From Gammaproteobacteria bacterium (GTDB taxonomy: Bacteria > Pseudomonadota > Gammaproteobacteria > Pseudomonadales > Azotimanducaceae), in NCBI GenBank assembly GCA_016874135.1, contig VGVE01000002.1, forward strand, positions 1-64,000: a stretch of 64,000 nt of DNA. Reading direction: 5' to 3'. Below the pieces are notes generated by a model, which saw nothing but the letters and a program-made list of their open reading frames with translations, searched no databases and was not told the DNA's origin. Shown in pieces: positions 1 through 9,000 of the stretch. Within the stretch, counting starts at the first letter, position 1; the number at the start of each line of letters is the position of its first letter. The translations under genes and the position numbers were made by a program.

Positions 1-240
1 CAGCAGAGTTTCGAGCCCTCCAAGCCACCGTCCGAAATAGCTATCGCTGAGATAAGCCGCCGGATCAATGCGCTCGATCGCATGCCGGAACTGGTCAACA
101 TTGCCGATCAATCCCGCGACAAAAGCGGCGTTGACCATCTGAAACATACGCAGCTCCCAGGCTTCTGCAGGGTGATCACCAGAAGCGTGGACCACTGGAC
201 CAAAACCATGCTTGCCGCCGAGATCGTGAATTCCATCCAT
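1..240 (-). CDS. nitrile hydratase beta-subunit-like protein, N-terminal part (cut by window edge)
   Basis: The minus strand from 240 to the window edge is 80 open codons starting ATG and reading MDGIHDLGGKHGFGPV, the characteristic opening of nitrile hydratase (and thiocyanate hydrolase) beta-type subunits. It continues with a helical AFVAGLIGN segment and an IERIDPAAYL motif also typical of that N-terminal domain. Nitrile hydratase converts nitriles to amides with a metal held by the alpha subunit; the beta N-terminal domain packs against alpha. The gene lies 20 bp downstream of the GH78-like gene on the same strand, so it may be its operon partner. The C-terminal half and any alpha subunit lie outside the window, so a free-standing accessory subunit cannot be excluded. 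Confidence 0.75.
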   Translation of the reverse strand, partial: MDGIHDLGGKHGFGPVVHASGDHPAEAWELRMFQMVNAAFVAGLIGNVDQFRHAIERIDPAAYLSDSYFGRWLGGLETLL

Positions 241-260
241 GTGGTATCAGGTGCACGCGG

Positions 261-2885
261 TCAAAGCGTTTCAACAAGAAGCGGAATCGGGTCATCGGCG
301 GCTTTGAGATCGACGCGGAACACGTGTTGACCCGACACCACCCGGGTACTGGTGTCGTCCGGCAACCGCACCGTCGCGAAACAGCTCGCAGGTATCTGCA
401 GGTGCACCACGATCATGTCTGCACTTAAGCGCCATTCGATCGCCCACTCGCCGGAGACGGTGGTCTTTCTGATCCGAAGCCATCTGAACGGTGGTCCTTC
501 AGGAAAGAGCTCGCCCACCGGCAAACGAGGCGCGATCAGCGCCCTGCGCCATCCTGCTCCGTCGCCGCTGTGCGAAACATCAGCGCCAAAACCTGCCGCT
601 CCGGTAACGAACCACGCAACCAACGCGGCGGCCCCGGTGTCAATCTGGCCCTGATCATTCAACAGCAGGTCGGTGTCGCCCGCTGGATCACCGAGCCAGG
701 AGCCGGGACCGGTACGAAGTGCCACTGCCCAGGCCAGATCATCACGACCGCCGGCAAGCAGAACATCGAGCAGACGGGTACCGTGAAGAGTGTGGGTAAG
801 CGGTCGATAGCCTTGCTGCACAACCAGCTCACACAGCCGTGCAAATGCGACCGCGGCAGGCCCTTCATCGATCAGTCCAAATCCGAGCGCCGCAACATAG
901 GCGTCTTGGTCGTCACGAACCAACAAACCCGATGGGGTGACGAATCGCGACTGGAATGCTGATCGCACGCGGTCCGCAAGTACCCGCAGCGTCCCGGCCT
1001 GTGCCTCCAGTTCGAGAAATTCGGCCATACGAGCCGTGTGCAGAATGGCCTCATGCCAGAGCGCCGTCCCGGCAATTTGCGCATGTACCGGATCGGCAAA
1101 TCCGACCACCGGGTCCAGCGGCCGGATCAGGTTCGGAAAGGACTTTTCAAGCGCATAGACCAGCCGCCTCGCAAACGGGAACACCGCTTCGAGGATCGAC
1201 CGGTCACCCTGATGTTCATACAAGCCCATGACCAGTGCCAGAACGGTTTCACTACCACCGGAAAAATCGTCTTCCACTCGATTATATTCCGCAGCGGCAT
1301 TGACCGACTCTGCGGGCAGGCGTGAGCGCAACGCCGGAACTGAGCGAGGCAGTCCCGCAGGTTCCGATTCATTGGCGATAATCTCCAGCACACTCGCACG
1401 AAGTTGTGCTGGATTGTCGCGTGCAGCGGGGAGCAGCCGAGCCAACGGGTACCAGGCGGCAAGTTCAATCCGCCGCCGGGAAGCATCAGCGCCCGTCCAC
1501 AGTACTTCCTGGGAGAAGAGATCCAGGGAGCGGAACAGGCGCAGCGCAAGGCGTTCGATAAGCGGATGGTCACTTTCGATGTGCAACGCCGGAATCGATC
1601 CGTCAGTGAAGGGTATGGCTTCTGCAGCCAAGACATTGCGAAGTTCAACATCCCCGGAAATTTCCGCACAGCGGAACAACCTGCGGGAAAATGGTGGAGA
1701 AGTTACCTCGCGTGGTTCATCTCCCCCCAGCGTATAGGTATCTACTACTGCATCATCAAACACCGGCCCATCGATACCGGGCCGTTCGAGATCATATCGA
1801 ACGCGAACATAGTCGCCACTCCGCCCTTTCAGGGTAAGTGCCAGCCGGCCGGTGATCGAGTGCGGGAACCAGACCCGCAATCGACGTTCGCCGTTCGGTT
1901 GATCGGAACGACGCTCGATCCGCTCTGCCGTCAAAGGCTGGCCCGAGACGACTCCGGGCCACGCGGTGGCCAGCAAACGTCGATCAGGACGCGATATCAC
2001 ATCCACGGCCGACCACTGGCGTTTCTGGCGCGCATACTCTGGATCATGTCCGAAAGCCCGCCCATCGATAGCGGATCCCCGCGACATGTCGGCATCGAGC
2101 AGCGGTGACGGTCGCCATTCCCATTGCGCATCAATACCAACTTCGAGAGATTGATCATCAGCACCCTTGAGCGCGAGCAGCACAAGCAGCTCAGGTCGGT
2201 TGCCGAAGTGTTCACGGGTCCAGCCATCTGCAAATCCGCTTAACCAGCCGTCGCCAAGCAGAAAGATCATCGAGTTGGCGCCCGCTCTGACAAGACCATC
2301 AACGTCAATGGTGCGGTAGTTGATGCGGCGCCTGTAGTCCGTCACGCCCGATGGCACTTCGGAGAGAACGACTTCCCGTTCGTTGATCCAAACCCAGCAA
2401 GCGCCTGCTGCAGCCACAATGAGGCGGGCCGTGGAAGGCTGAAAGGGTACCCGAAACCTTCGACGCAGGAGGGGTACCGGCGGACTCTGCAGCCGCGTAC
2501 CGTGAATCGGTGCGGCAATCCATTGGGCGCTCCAGTCATCAGGGAGGATCGAAAACTCAAACCGCGCTGTTTGACTCCAGTCGCTCGCTTCGCCATCGCT
2601 GTCGAATGTCCGGACACGCCACCACACCGCGGTACGGGGTTCAACACCACGACCCGCATACTCGACACCACCCAGCGGGGCGCCGTCGATGATGCCGCTG
2701 TCCCACAGATCTGGATCGTTAGCAGTCAGAGAATCGGGAGAGGACGCTGCCTGTATCTGCCAGGCAGACATGACTTCAGCAGGCCTTGAGTCCGCGCACA
2801 ACCATGAGAGACGAGGTGCACACACCGGCAGCCCGATCGGGTCCGCCAGTAGCTCAGCACGCAATCGCCCCGGGCCAGCGCTCAT
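261..2885 (-). CDS. GH78-like alpha-L-rhamnosidase-family protein, catalytic motif apparently degenerate
   Basis: 874 codons. The N-terminus (ADPIGLPVCAPRLSW, then WDSG and VWWRVRTFDSDGEASDWS) is the fibronectin-like module of bacterial GH78 rhamnosidases, followed by a beta-sandwich lectin-like part (AQWIAAP, RLIVAAAGACWVWINE) and an alpha-helical barrel region. Family members normally carry a D-C-P-x-R-x-E-R-x-G-W-T-G-D loop with the catalytic Glu; here the matching place reads LWTGADASRRR, which keeps only WTG. No signal peptide is visible. The ATG at 2885 overlaps the hydrolase stop by one base (TGATG), so translation is probably coupled. Family placement is fairly safe; rhamnosidase activity is doubtful. 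Confidence 0.75.
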   Translation of the reverse strand: MSAGPGRLRAELLADPIGLPVCAPRLSWLCADSRPAEVMSAWQIQAASSPDSLTANDPDLWDSGIIDGAPLGGVEYAGRGVEPRTAVWWRVRTFDSDGEASDWSQTARFEFSILPDDWSAQWIAAPIHGTRLQSPPVPLLRRRFRVPFQPSTARLIVAAAGACWVWINEREVVLSEVPSGVTDYRRRINYRTIDVDGLVRAGANSMIFLLGDGWLSGFADGWTREHFGNRPELLVLLALKGADDQSLEVGIDAQWEWRPSPLLDADMSRGSAIDGRAFGHDPEYARQKRQWSAVDVISRPDRRLLATAWPGVVSGQPLTAERIERRSDQPNGERRLRVWFPHSITGRLALTLKGRSGDYVRVRYDLERPGIDGPVFDDAVVDTYTLGGDEPREVTSPPFSRRLFRCAEISGDVELRNVLAAEAIPFTDGSIPALHIESDHPLIERLALRLFRSLDLFSQEVLWTGADASRRRIELAAWYPLARLLPAARDNPAQLRASVLEIIANESEPAGLPRSVPALRSRLPAESVNAAAEYNRVEDDFSGGSETVLALVMGLYEHQGDRSILEAVFPFARRLVYALEKSFPNLIRPLDPVVGFADPVHAQIAGTALWHEAILHTARMAEFLELEAQAGTLRVLADRVRSAFQSRFVTPSGLLVRDDQDAYVAALGFGLIDEGPAAVAFARLCELVVQQGYRPLTHTLHGTRLLDVLLAGGRDDLAWAVALRTGPGSWLGDPAGDTDLLLNDQGQIDTGAAALVAWFVTGAAGFGADVSHSGDGAGWRRALIAPRLPVGELFPEGPPFRWLRIRKTTVSGEWAIEWRLSADMIVVHLQIPASCFATVRLPDDTSTRVVSGQHVFRVDLKAADDPIPLLVETL

Positions 2886-3769
2886 CACACATGCGATCCT
2901 GTGTTCATGGTCAGAAACGAGCGGATGTGTGCGATCACCGCGTCAGGCTGGTCATGATGCAACCAGTGCCCGGCGCTATCGATGTCATGCAATGAAGCCG
3001 TCTGAAAATGCTCGAAGGTTCCGTCCTGCCCGATCCGGTGTGGGTAACCCTGCTTCGCATTGAGAATCAACACGGGGCAGGTGATGTTTTTCCACAGGGC
3101 GACAGTGTCGCTTTCCGGTATAGAATACAGTGAGGGGCTGTGGGTGTTGTTGTCAAACTTCCAGCTCCAGCTGCCATCTTCGTTCTGATGACTGCCATGG
3201 ATGGTCAAGTGCCTGGCGATTGCAGCGTCGAGCTGCGGATTCACCTGTTGCATGCGTTGCCACGCGGCTTCGAGCGTCGGATAGCGTCGCGGGATGCGAT
3301 CAGCAAGCGCATGGACCTGCTTCTCCCAGGCCTGGAGTTTTTGCGCCACACCCATGTCGGCGAACCAACCCGGCCATCGACCGACGCCTTCGAGCAGTAC
3401 CAGTTTTGAAACCAGATGGGGCCAGCCACCTGCCAACAACGCCGCCACGGTGGCACCCATGGAGTGCGCCACAACCACACAACCCTGCAAGCTTCGCTGT
3501 TCGATCAGTCGAACCAGATCGTAGACATAGTCGAGGTGTCGATACGCCGAGCCGCGGTTCCAGTCGGAGTCACCATGGCCACGCAGATCCGGCGCGACCA
3601 GGTGCAAGTTTTCATAGAAGTGCGGTGCCAGAAAATCCCAGGTGTGGGCATGATCCTGAACACCATGCACGAGCAGCATCGGCGGGGCTTCGGGCACACC
3701 CCAGTCCAGATAGTGCAACCGCAGTCGCTGCGACCAGTAGAAGTGTGAACTTGCGCGCCGCTCACTCAC
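2885..3769 (-). CDS. alpha/beta hydrolase
   Basis: 294-aa alpha/beta-hydrolase-fold protein starting at GTG, with an AGGA-like ribosome site about 11 bases upstream. The oxyanion strand reads LLVHGVQDHAHTW, the DLRGHGDSDW loop follows, the nucleophile elbow is AHSMG (Ser about 103), and a late GHWLHHDQP supplies the likely catalytic His near residue 268. These features fit esterases, epoxide hydrolases and C-C hydrolases; the substrate cannot be read from sequence. No secretion signal, so cytoplasmic. It heads the minus-strand group with the GH78-like and nitrile-hydratase-like genes. Confidence 0.85.
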   Translation of the reverse strand: MSERRASSHFYWSQRLRLHYLDWGVPEAPPMLLVHGVQDHAHTWDFLAPHFYENLHLVAPDLRGHGDSDWNRGSAYRHLDYVYDLVRLIEQRSLQGCVVVAHSMGATVAALLAGGWPHLVSKLVLLEGVGRWPGWFADMGVAQKLQAWEKQVHALADRIPRRYPTLEAAWQRMQQVNPQLDAAIARHLTIHGSHQNEDGSWSWKFDNNTHSPSLYSIPESDTVALWKNITCPVLILNAKQGYPHRIGQDGTFEHFQTASLHDIDSAGHWLHHDQPDAVIAHIRSFLTMNTGSHV

Positions 3770-3825
3770 TCGGCTGCATCCTCAAGTTGTTATGGGGTCA
3801 TCCGGCAGCGCATCTTCCGCCGGTG

Positions 3826-4716
3826 TCAGGTGTCGTCAAGGCTGAGGGCGAACTCAGGTGCTGCGAATGTGCGCCGCAACCAGTCCGCAACCACCTGCAA
3901 CCGCCTCACGCGCCGCATCTCAACACGCGCAAGCAACCAATGGGGTAATCCGGATACATGGCGTTCAGACAATTCCCGCAGCGGCGATGCACTGCCGACA
4001 CAGGCATGTGGCAACACGCCGATACCCAGCCCCGCCTCAAGCGCGAGTCTTTGTTGCACGGCGCTGCGCGTCTGCAGCCGCACAGGCAAATCACGGAATT
4101 CCGGATCACGCAGCGGTGGCCCTATGGCGGGTCCAAACAAAGGGTCTTCGAGACTCAGCCAGAAGAGTGTCCCGGATTCCTTTCGCGATATAAGACTCGA
4201 TAGCAGCGACTCGTGGCCAAAAAGGCCACACCGTGGGCGACCGAGGGGACGCGCGATAAACTCGCTTGCCGGGGCGGTGTTCGCTTCGATCCAGAGGTCT
4301 GCGCCTGAATTTGAGCCAAAGGTAGCGCCGTCCAACAGTTCGATATCCAGGCCCGGCTCTGCAGCGTGCAACGTCGCCAGCTGAGGCATCAGTACCGGAA
4401 CCCAGACAGCGGGCACACCCAACACAACCTCACCCGTGAGGCGCGCATGGTCTTCCCGTAGTTCGCTGTCGATGGCGACCAGCTCTCGACCGAGCTGCTC
4501 GACCCTAGCCGCCACTTCGCGTCCGCGCCGAGTGATTTCGAGCCCATGGGCCTGGCGGGTGAAGAGTTCGACGCCAATTCGCCGTTCCAGCTGTTCGAGC
4601 CGGCGGGTAACCGTCGACGCATTGACCTTCAGTTCAAGGGCCGCTGCACGGACAGACCCCGCGCGTGCGACCGCGGCGAAGAAACGGTAGTCGTCCCAAT
4701 CTCCGATTCTGGTCAT
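3826..4716 (-). CDS. LysR-family transcriptional regulator
   Basis: 296 aa. Residues about 5-64 form the winged helix-turn-helix of LysR regulators (FFAAVARAGSVRAAALELKV, then STVTRRLEQLERRIGVELFTR), followed by the linker helix and a periplasmic-binding-protein-like effector domain (GEVVLGVPAVWVPVLMP onward). The LAMBDA of sequence around RLEQLERRIG is diagnostic. Its stop lies 56 bp upstream of the hydrolase start, both on the minus strand, so it may be cotranscribed with or regulate the 1-3.8 kb group. A 16-bp palindrome 113 bp upstream of its start (4829-4844) is a plausible autoregulatory site, by inference only. Confidence 0.9.
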   Translation of the reverse strand: MTRIGDWDDYRFFAAVARAGSVRAAALELKVNASTVTRRLEQLERRIGVELFTRQAHGLEITRRGREVAARVEQLGRELVAIDSELREDHARLTGEVVLGVPAVWVPVLMPQLATLHAAEPGLDIELLDGATFGSNSGADLWIEANTAPASEFIARPLGRPRCGLFGHESLLSSLISRKESGTLFWLSLEDPLFGPAIGPPLRDPEFRDLPVRLQTRSAVQQRLALEAGLGIGVLPHACVGSASPLRELSERHVSGLPHWLLARVEMRRVRRLQVVADWLRRTFAAPEFALSLDDT

Positions 4717-4779
4717 GAAGTTAAGGTCGCCTTTACGAGGTCTGTCTGTGATTCGACGGGGTCTACCCGTAGTTCTCAG

Positions 4780-4793
4780 GACGAGGTTTGTCC
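4780..4793 (-). repeat. degenerate reverse copy of dispersed 14-bp motif
   Basis: GACGAGGTTTGTCC here matches the reverse complement of GGACACACCTCGTT at 12 of 14 positions. Weaker than the other four copies at 22260, 32797, 63840 and 63869 and could be chance on its own. Confidence 0.35.
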
Positions 4794-4828
4794 GTGAATC
4801 ACGGGAACCCTACCACGCGGCCGGCAGC

Positions 4829-4844
4829 GTTGCGAATTCGCAAC
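4829..4844. promoter_or_regulatory. 16-bp perfect palindrome, candidate LysR operator
   Basis: GTTGCGAATTCGCAAC is perfectly self-complementary. It contains TTGCGAATTCGCAA, the general shape of a LysR box (a T-A-framed interrupted dyad). It sits 113 bp upstream of the LysR start. Assignment to that regulator is inference from position. Confidence 0.45.
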
Positions 4845-4875
4845 AACCCGTTGCAAAGAAAGGAATTGCGATAAG

Positions 4876-4892
4876 TGTTACCCAAGGTAACA
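4876..4892. promoter_or_regulatory. inverted repeat TGTTACC-N3-GGTAACA, candidate operator
   Basis: Seven-base arms are perfect around a CAA spacer, and one more GGTAACA half site follows at 4919-4925. This is the form of a dimeric regulator site; the regulator is unknown. Confidence 0.4.
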
Positions 4893-5022
4893 TGCGTCCA
4901 TTGAACGGCGTCCTAGACGGTAACACCAAGACGAAACCGCCAACGGCGCCAGTCACGGTGATCTAGCCAAATCAATCGAGAGGTAAGACAGAGACCAAGC
5001 CGGTAAGGATAGAAAAGTTCAG

Positions 5023-5071
5023 AGGGATACCCGACTTCCTCCCCTCCCTCCCCTCCCCTTCGGGTATCCCT
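5023..5071 (-). repeat. 12-bp perfect hairpin with a C-rich / G-quadruplex loop
   Basis: AGGGATACCCGA (5023-5034) pairs perfectly with TCGGGTATCCCT (5060-5071). The 25-nt loop is almost purely C and T on the plus strand. On the minus strand it has four or more G3-G4 runs separated by single A residues, a canonical G-quadruplex pattern. It lies about 57 bp past the stop of the Rieske gene, so the minus-strand transcript would carry it; a poor T tract follows, so it is not a classical Rho-independent terminator. Confidence 0.6.
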
Positions 5072-5127
5072 CCCATTTTCCAGGCTTGAGGCGAACACAT
5101 CGCCTCAGTCCTATTTCTTGAAGGGAA

Positions 5128-5949
5128 TTACTTCTCCGCACCAGCCCAGCCGATCCAGAGTTTCCCAGCCTCTTCCCAAGCATAGAATCGAGTCGCAATC
5201 AAGAGCGACGTCAGCCCCGAACAAGCCCCGGATAACAAGTTAAAGCGGTAACCATGCCACGGACAGGTCACGGTCAACCCTTCCCGCGTTCCGCGCACAA
5301 GATCCGCTCCGTAATGGGGGCACCGGGCCGCTGTCACGTGAAAAGTGCCATCCACCGCCCAGACGATCACCGGCCGACCGGCGAAGCTGGTCTCGAGCGG
5401 AAAAGAAAGATCCGCCCGGATACCCAGACATTCCGCTGGGCTATCTGCCTTAAGAGGAAGCACCCTCTGTTTAAGCAGCCGGTGCCGCCCTTGCATCATG
5501 CTCACGTCTTCGTCGTACAACGTTTGATAGACGCGCGCGTACGCGGCACCTACTTTCGCAAGGTCCGCCTCGGAAACACCCGGCACAAAAAAATCGATGA
5601 CCACTTCGATCTCCAGTGGACCTCGTTCAATCACATAGGTCCAGATCTCAGCACCCACACCCTGGCCATCCAGCGTTCGCGTTACCCAACGACGCTGACG
5701 AGTGTCGAGCCGCAACTCAAGAAGCGATGTTTGACCACGCGCATTGACGACACTCGCCCGCCAGCCCCAAGGCCCGGCGTCTTCGCATGAAATCGCCGTG
5801 AACGATGATCGATGCAACCAGGGCAGATGTTCCCAGTCGAGCGCGTTTTCGAACATCCTTTCAAGCGAAACGGGGAGCATGCGGGAATAGGTCCCCACGT
5901 GATCCACACGTGAACCAGGGTACGATTCCTTGAAGATGTGATTCGGCAT
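5128..5949 (-). CDS. Rieske oxygenase-like protein with reversed domain order
   Basis: 273 aa. The N-terminal half resembles the catalytic (SRPBCC-fold) domain of Rieske non-heme iron oxygenases: D38-x2-H41-x4-H46 (DWEHLPWLH) is the usual two-His iron motif, and the DEDVSMMQ stretch near 146-153 matches the region of the third carboxylate ligand. The C-terminal part carries the Rieske [2Fe-2S] motif C210-P-H212 ... C229-P-W-H232. In ordinary oxygenases the Rieske domain comes first, so this is a circularly permuted arrangement. Cytoplasmic; electron donor unknown. It reads divergently from nothing nearby and follows ileS on the same strand 59 bp downstream. Domain identity is clear; the substrate is not. 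Confidence 0.8.
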   Translation of the reverse strand: MPNHIFKESYPGSRVDHVGTYSRMLPVSLERMFENALDWEHLPWLHRSSFTAISCEDAGPWGWRASVVNARGQTSLLELRLDTRQRRWVTRTLDGQGVGAEIWTYVIERGPLEIEVVIDFFVPGVSEADLAKVGAAYARVYQTLYDEDVSMMQGRHRLLKQRVLPLKADSPAECLGIRADLSFPLETSFAGRPVIVWAVDGTFHVTAARCPHYGADLVRGTREGLTVTCPWHGYRFNLLSGACSGLTSLLIATRFYAWEEAGKLWIGWAGAEK

Positions 5950-6008
5950 GTGCGTTACCTTGTCACGCAGTATGGGTTGTCGCCATCAGATGCGCTTTTC
6001 AACAGTCC

Positions 6009-9000
6009 TCAGGCAATCTTTTCGACGCTGAATCCGAACCTGTGGCCATCAATGTCCTCCACAAATCGCTCCGCGTTCATATCGGTCGCGGAATCGACGG
6101 TCAGCGTTTCACCCCAGATGTAGCCCGCATGTTCATCGATCGCCTGGGCAAGCGCACCGCCGGCGCTGAACCGCACACGGATACGATCCGCAACGTGCAA
6201 ACCACTGTCTTTGCGGGCGCGCTGGATCGTACGCACGATCTCGCGTGCATAGCCACCACGAATCAGGGTGTCATTCAGTGTGCAGTCGAGATCGATTGCG
6301 ATGAGTGAATCCGACAGGATGTTCGCACCCGCACGCGGGCGTTGCTGCACTTCAATTTCCGCAGTGGTGAACGTCTCTCCCGCCACGACGATGGAACCAT
6401 CCGTGCGCAGCGTACGAATCGCCTCGAGTGGCAAGGCGCTGATCTGTTGCTGGAACTCCTTCATACGCTTGCCGAGACGCTTGCCGAGCAGCGGGAAGTT
6501 GGGCTTTGCAATCAGCTCGATCCAGACGGCCTCATCCATTTCGAACGTAATCTTGAGTACGTTCAGTTCGCGTTTGAGGTAATCGCTGAGTTCAGGTATC
6601 GACGCAAGGCTCAGAGCCCGTTCGCCGATGATTGTGAGGGAGGCCAGCGGCGTGCGCAGATTGATCTTTTCCGCTTCACGTTTCTGCCGTCCGAGCAGCA
6701 CCACCCGCTGCATGAGCGCCACCGCCTCTTCAAGATCCGGGCGCTGTAGTGAAGCGTCAGCTGCCGGGTAACGGCAAAGGTGCACGGAAGGTTGTTCACT
6801 CTTTTCGCTCGCAAAAGTGCGCAGTTCGCCATGCAACCAGTCCGACAGAAAAGGCGCGAACGGCGCCATGATCATGCTGAGCTCGCGAAGTACGCTGTAT
6901 AGCGTCTGATAGGCAGCCAACTTATCGGCTCCGAGCCCTTCTTCCCAGTAGCGTGGCCGATTCAGCCGGATGTAGCCGTTCGTCAGATCCTCGATGAAGT
7001 CGAGAAGCTGCGGCACCACTGCATAGAGTTTATAGGCCGCCATTTCCGCAGTGACATTGGCCTTCAGTGTCTGCAGCCGGGAAATGATCCACTGATCAAG
7101 AATGTTGGTACCAGGCGCTACATCCGCATGCGCCTTCCAGCCATCGATTGCAGCGTAGGTTCGCAGGAACGAAAAAGCGTTGTACCAGGGCAGCAGTACC
7201 CGCCGCACCATGTCACGAACACCGCTATCTGCGAACCGCTGCTCCTCGGCGCGCACCAGTCCGGAAGTGATTAGATAGAGCCGGAACGCATCCGCACCAT
7301 ACTGTTCCATCAGATCGTCCGGCGGTGTGTAGTTGCGCAGCCGCTTCGACATCTTTTTGCCGTCTTCCGCCAACACCATGCCGTTGACGATGACGTTCCT
7401 GAACGCGGGTTTGTCGTACAGCGCTGCCGCAAGTACGGTCAACGTATAAAACCATCCCCGCGTCTGATCCAACCCTTCGGCGATGAACTCTGCAGGGAAT
7501 CCGGCCTCGAACAGCGCCCGATTCTCGAACGGATAGTGCAGCTGCGCATAGGGCATGGAACCGGATTCAAACCAGCAGTCGAGTACTTCGGTGATCCGCC
7601 GATACACACCCGCTTCGCCGGCAATGGTGAAGGTCAACGGATCAACGTGCTCCCGGTGAAGATCCTTCACTCGAACTCCGGTCAATGCCGCCAGCTCCTC
7701 TACCGAACCAATGCAACATTCACTGCCGGTAACATCGTTGATCCAGATCGGGATCGGCGTACCCCAGACCCGATTACGCGAAATCGCCCAGTCCATGGCA
7801 TTTTCCAGCCAGTTACCGAACCGGCCTTCCTGCAGGTGATCGGGCACCCAGCGGATCTGCCGGTTGGCGTTGATGAGCTTGTCACGCATGCTGCTCACGC
7901 GGACATACCAGGACGGAATGGCGCGGTAGATGAGCGGTGTGTCCGAGCGATAGCAGAACGGATAGCTGTGGGTGAGCGTGTCGTGGCGATACAGGGCGTC
8001 GGATTCTTTCAAGGCCCGGATGATGCCTGCATCGGCATTCTTGACGTATTGACCTGCATAGTCCGGCACTTCGGGTGTGAACCGGCCTTCGAGCGTCACC
8101 GGACAGACCATTGCCTCGATGCCCGCGGCCTTGATCACCCGATGGTCGTCTTCACCAAACGCCGGTGCCTGGTGAACGAGCCCCGTACCACTCTCTGTGG
8201 TGACATAGTCGTCCATCACGACAACGAACGCACCGTTGCCTCTTTCTTCGGCGAAGTACGGAAAGAGTGGCGCATATCGACGACCCACCAAATCCCTGCC
8301 ATTGCAGCTGAGATCAACTGTTAGACCCGGGTAGGCCACGAGGCGTTCTTTGGCAATATAGAACCGCTGGTTGCGTGAGGCATCAAAAGCCCGCACATAC
8401 TCGATGTCAGGCCCTACACAGACGGCAAGATTTGCCGGCAAGGTCCAGGGGGTTGTCGTCCAGATGGCGAGTGATGCGTCTTCATCTTCGAGTTTGAGTA
8501 GGACGGTGATCGCCGGATCCTGCACATCCATGTAGTTGGAGGACGCTTCGAAATTGGACAGAGGCGTGGCCAGAGCGGTCGATACCGGCATCACCTTGGT
8601 ACCGCGATAGACAAGGCCTCGATCCCAGAGCTGCTTGACCACCCACCACACAGACTCCATGTACCAGGGATCCATGGTCTTGTAGTCGTTGTCGAAATCC
8701 ACCCAGCGGCCCAGTCGTGTGATCGTCGTTCGCCACTCACTCACGTAACGCTGCACGATGGCGCGGCACTGATCGTTGTAGCCGGCGATACCCAGCTCTT
8801 CCACCGCTTGCTGCGCCGAGATATTGAGCTTCTTGTCGATCTCATGTTCGATCGGTAGCCCATGGCAATCCCAGCCAAAGCGTCGCATCACATGCATGCC
8901 CTGCATGGTCCAGTAGCGGGGCACGATGTCCTTGATGGTACTGGCAACGATATGGCCGTGATGCGGCAAGCCGGTCGCAAACGGCGGACCGTCATAGAAG

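Larger units (their letters stand above)
4717..5127. other. 411-bp intergenic region with several inverted repeats
   Basis: No convincing ORF. It lies between the LysR start and the stop of the permuted Rieske gene, both on the minus strand. It holds a degenerate reverse copy of the 14-bp dispersed motif (4780-4793, 12 of 14 matches), a 16-bp palindrome, a 17-nt inverted repeat with an extra half site (GGTAACA at 4919-4925), and a 12-bp hairpin with a C-rich loop at 5023-5071. Confidence 0.6.
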
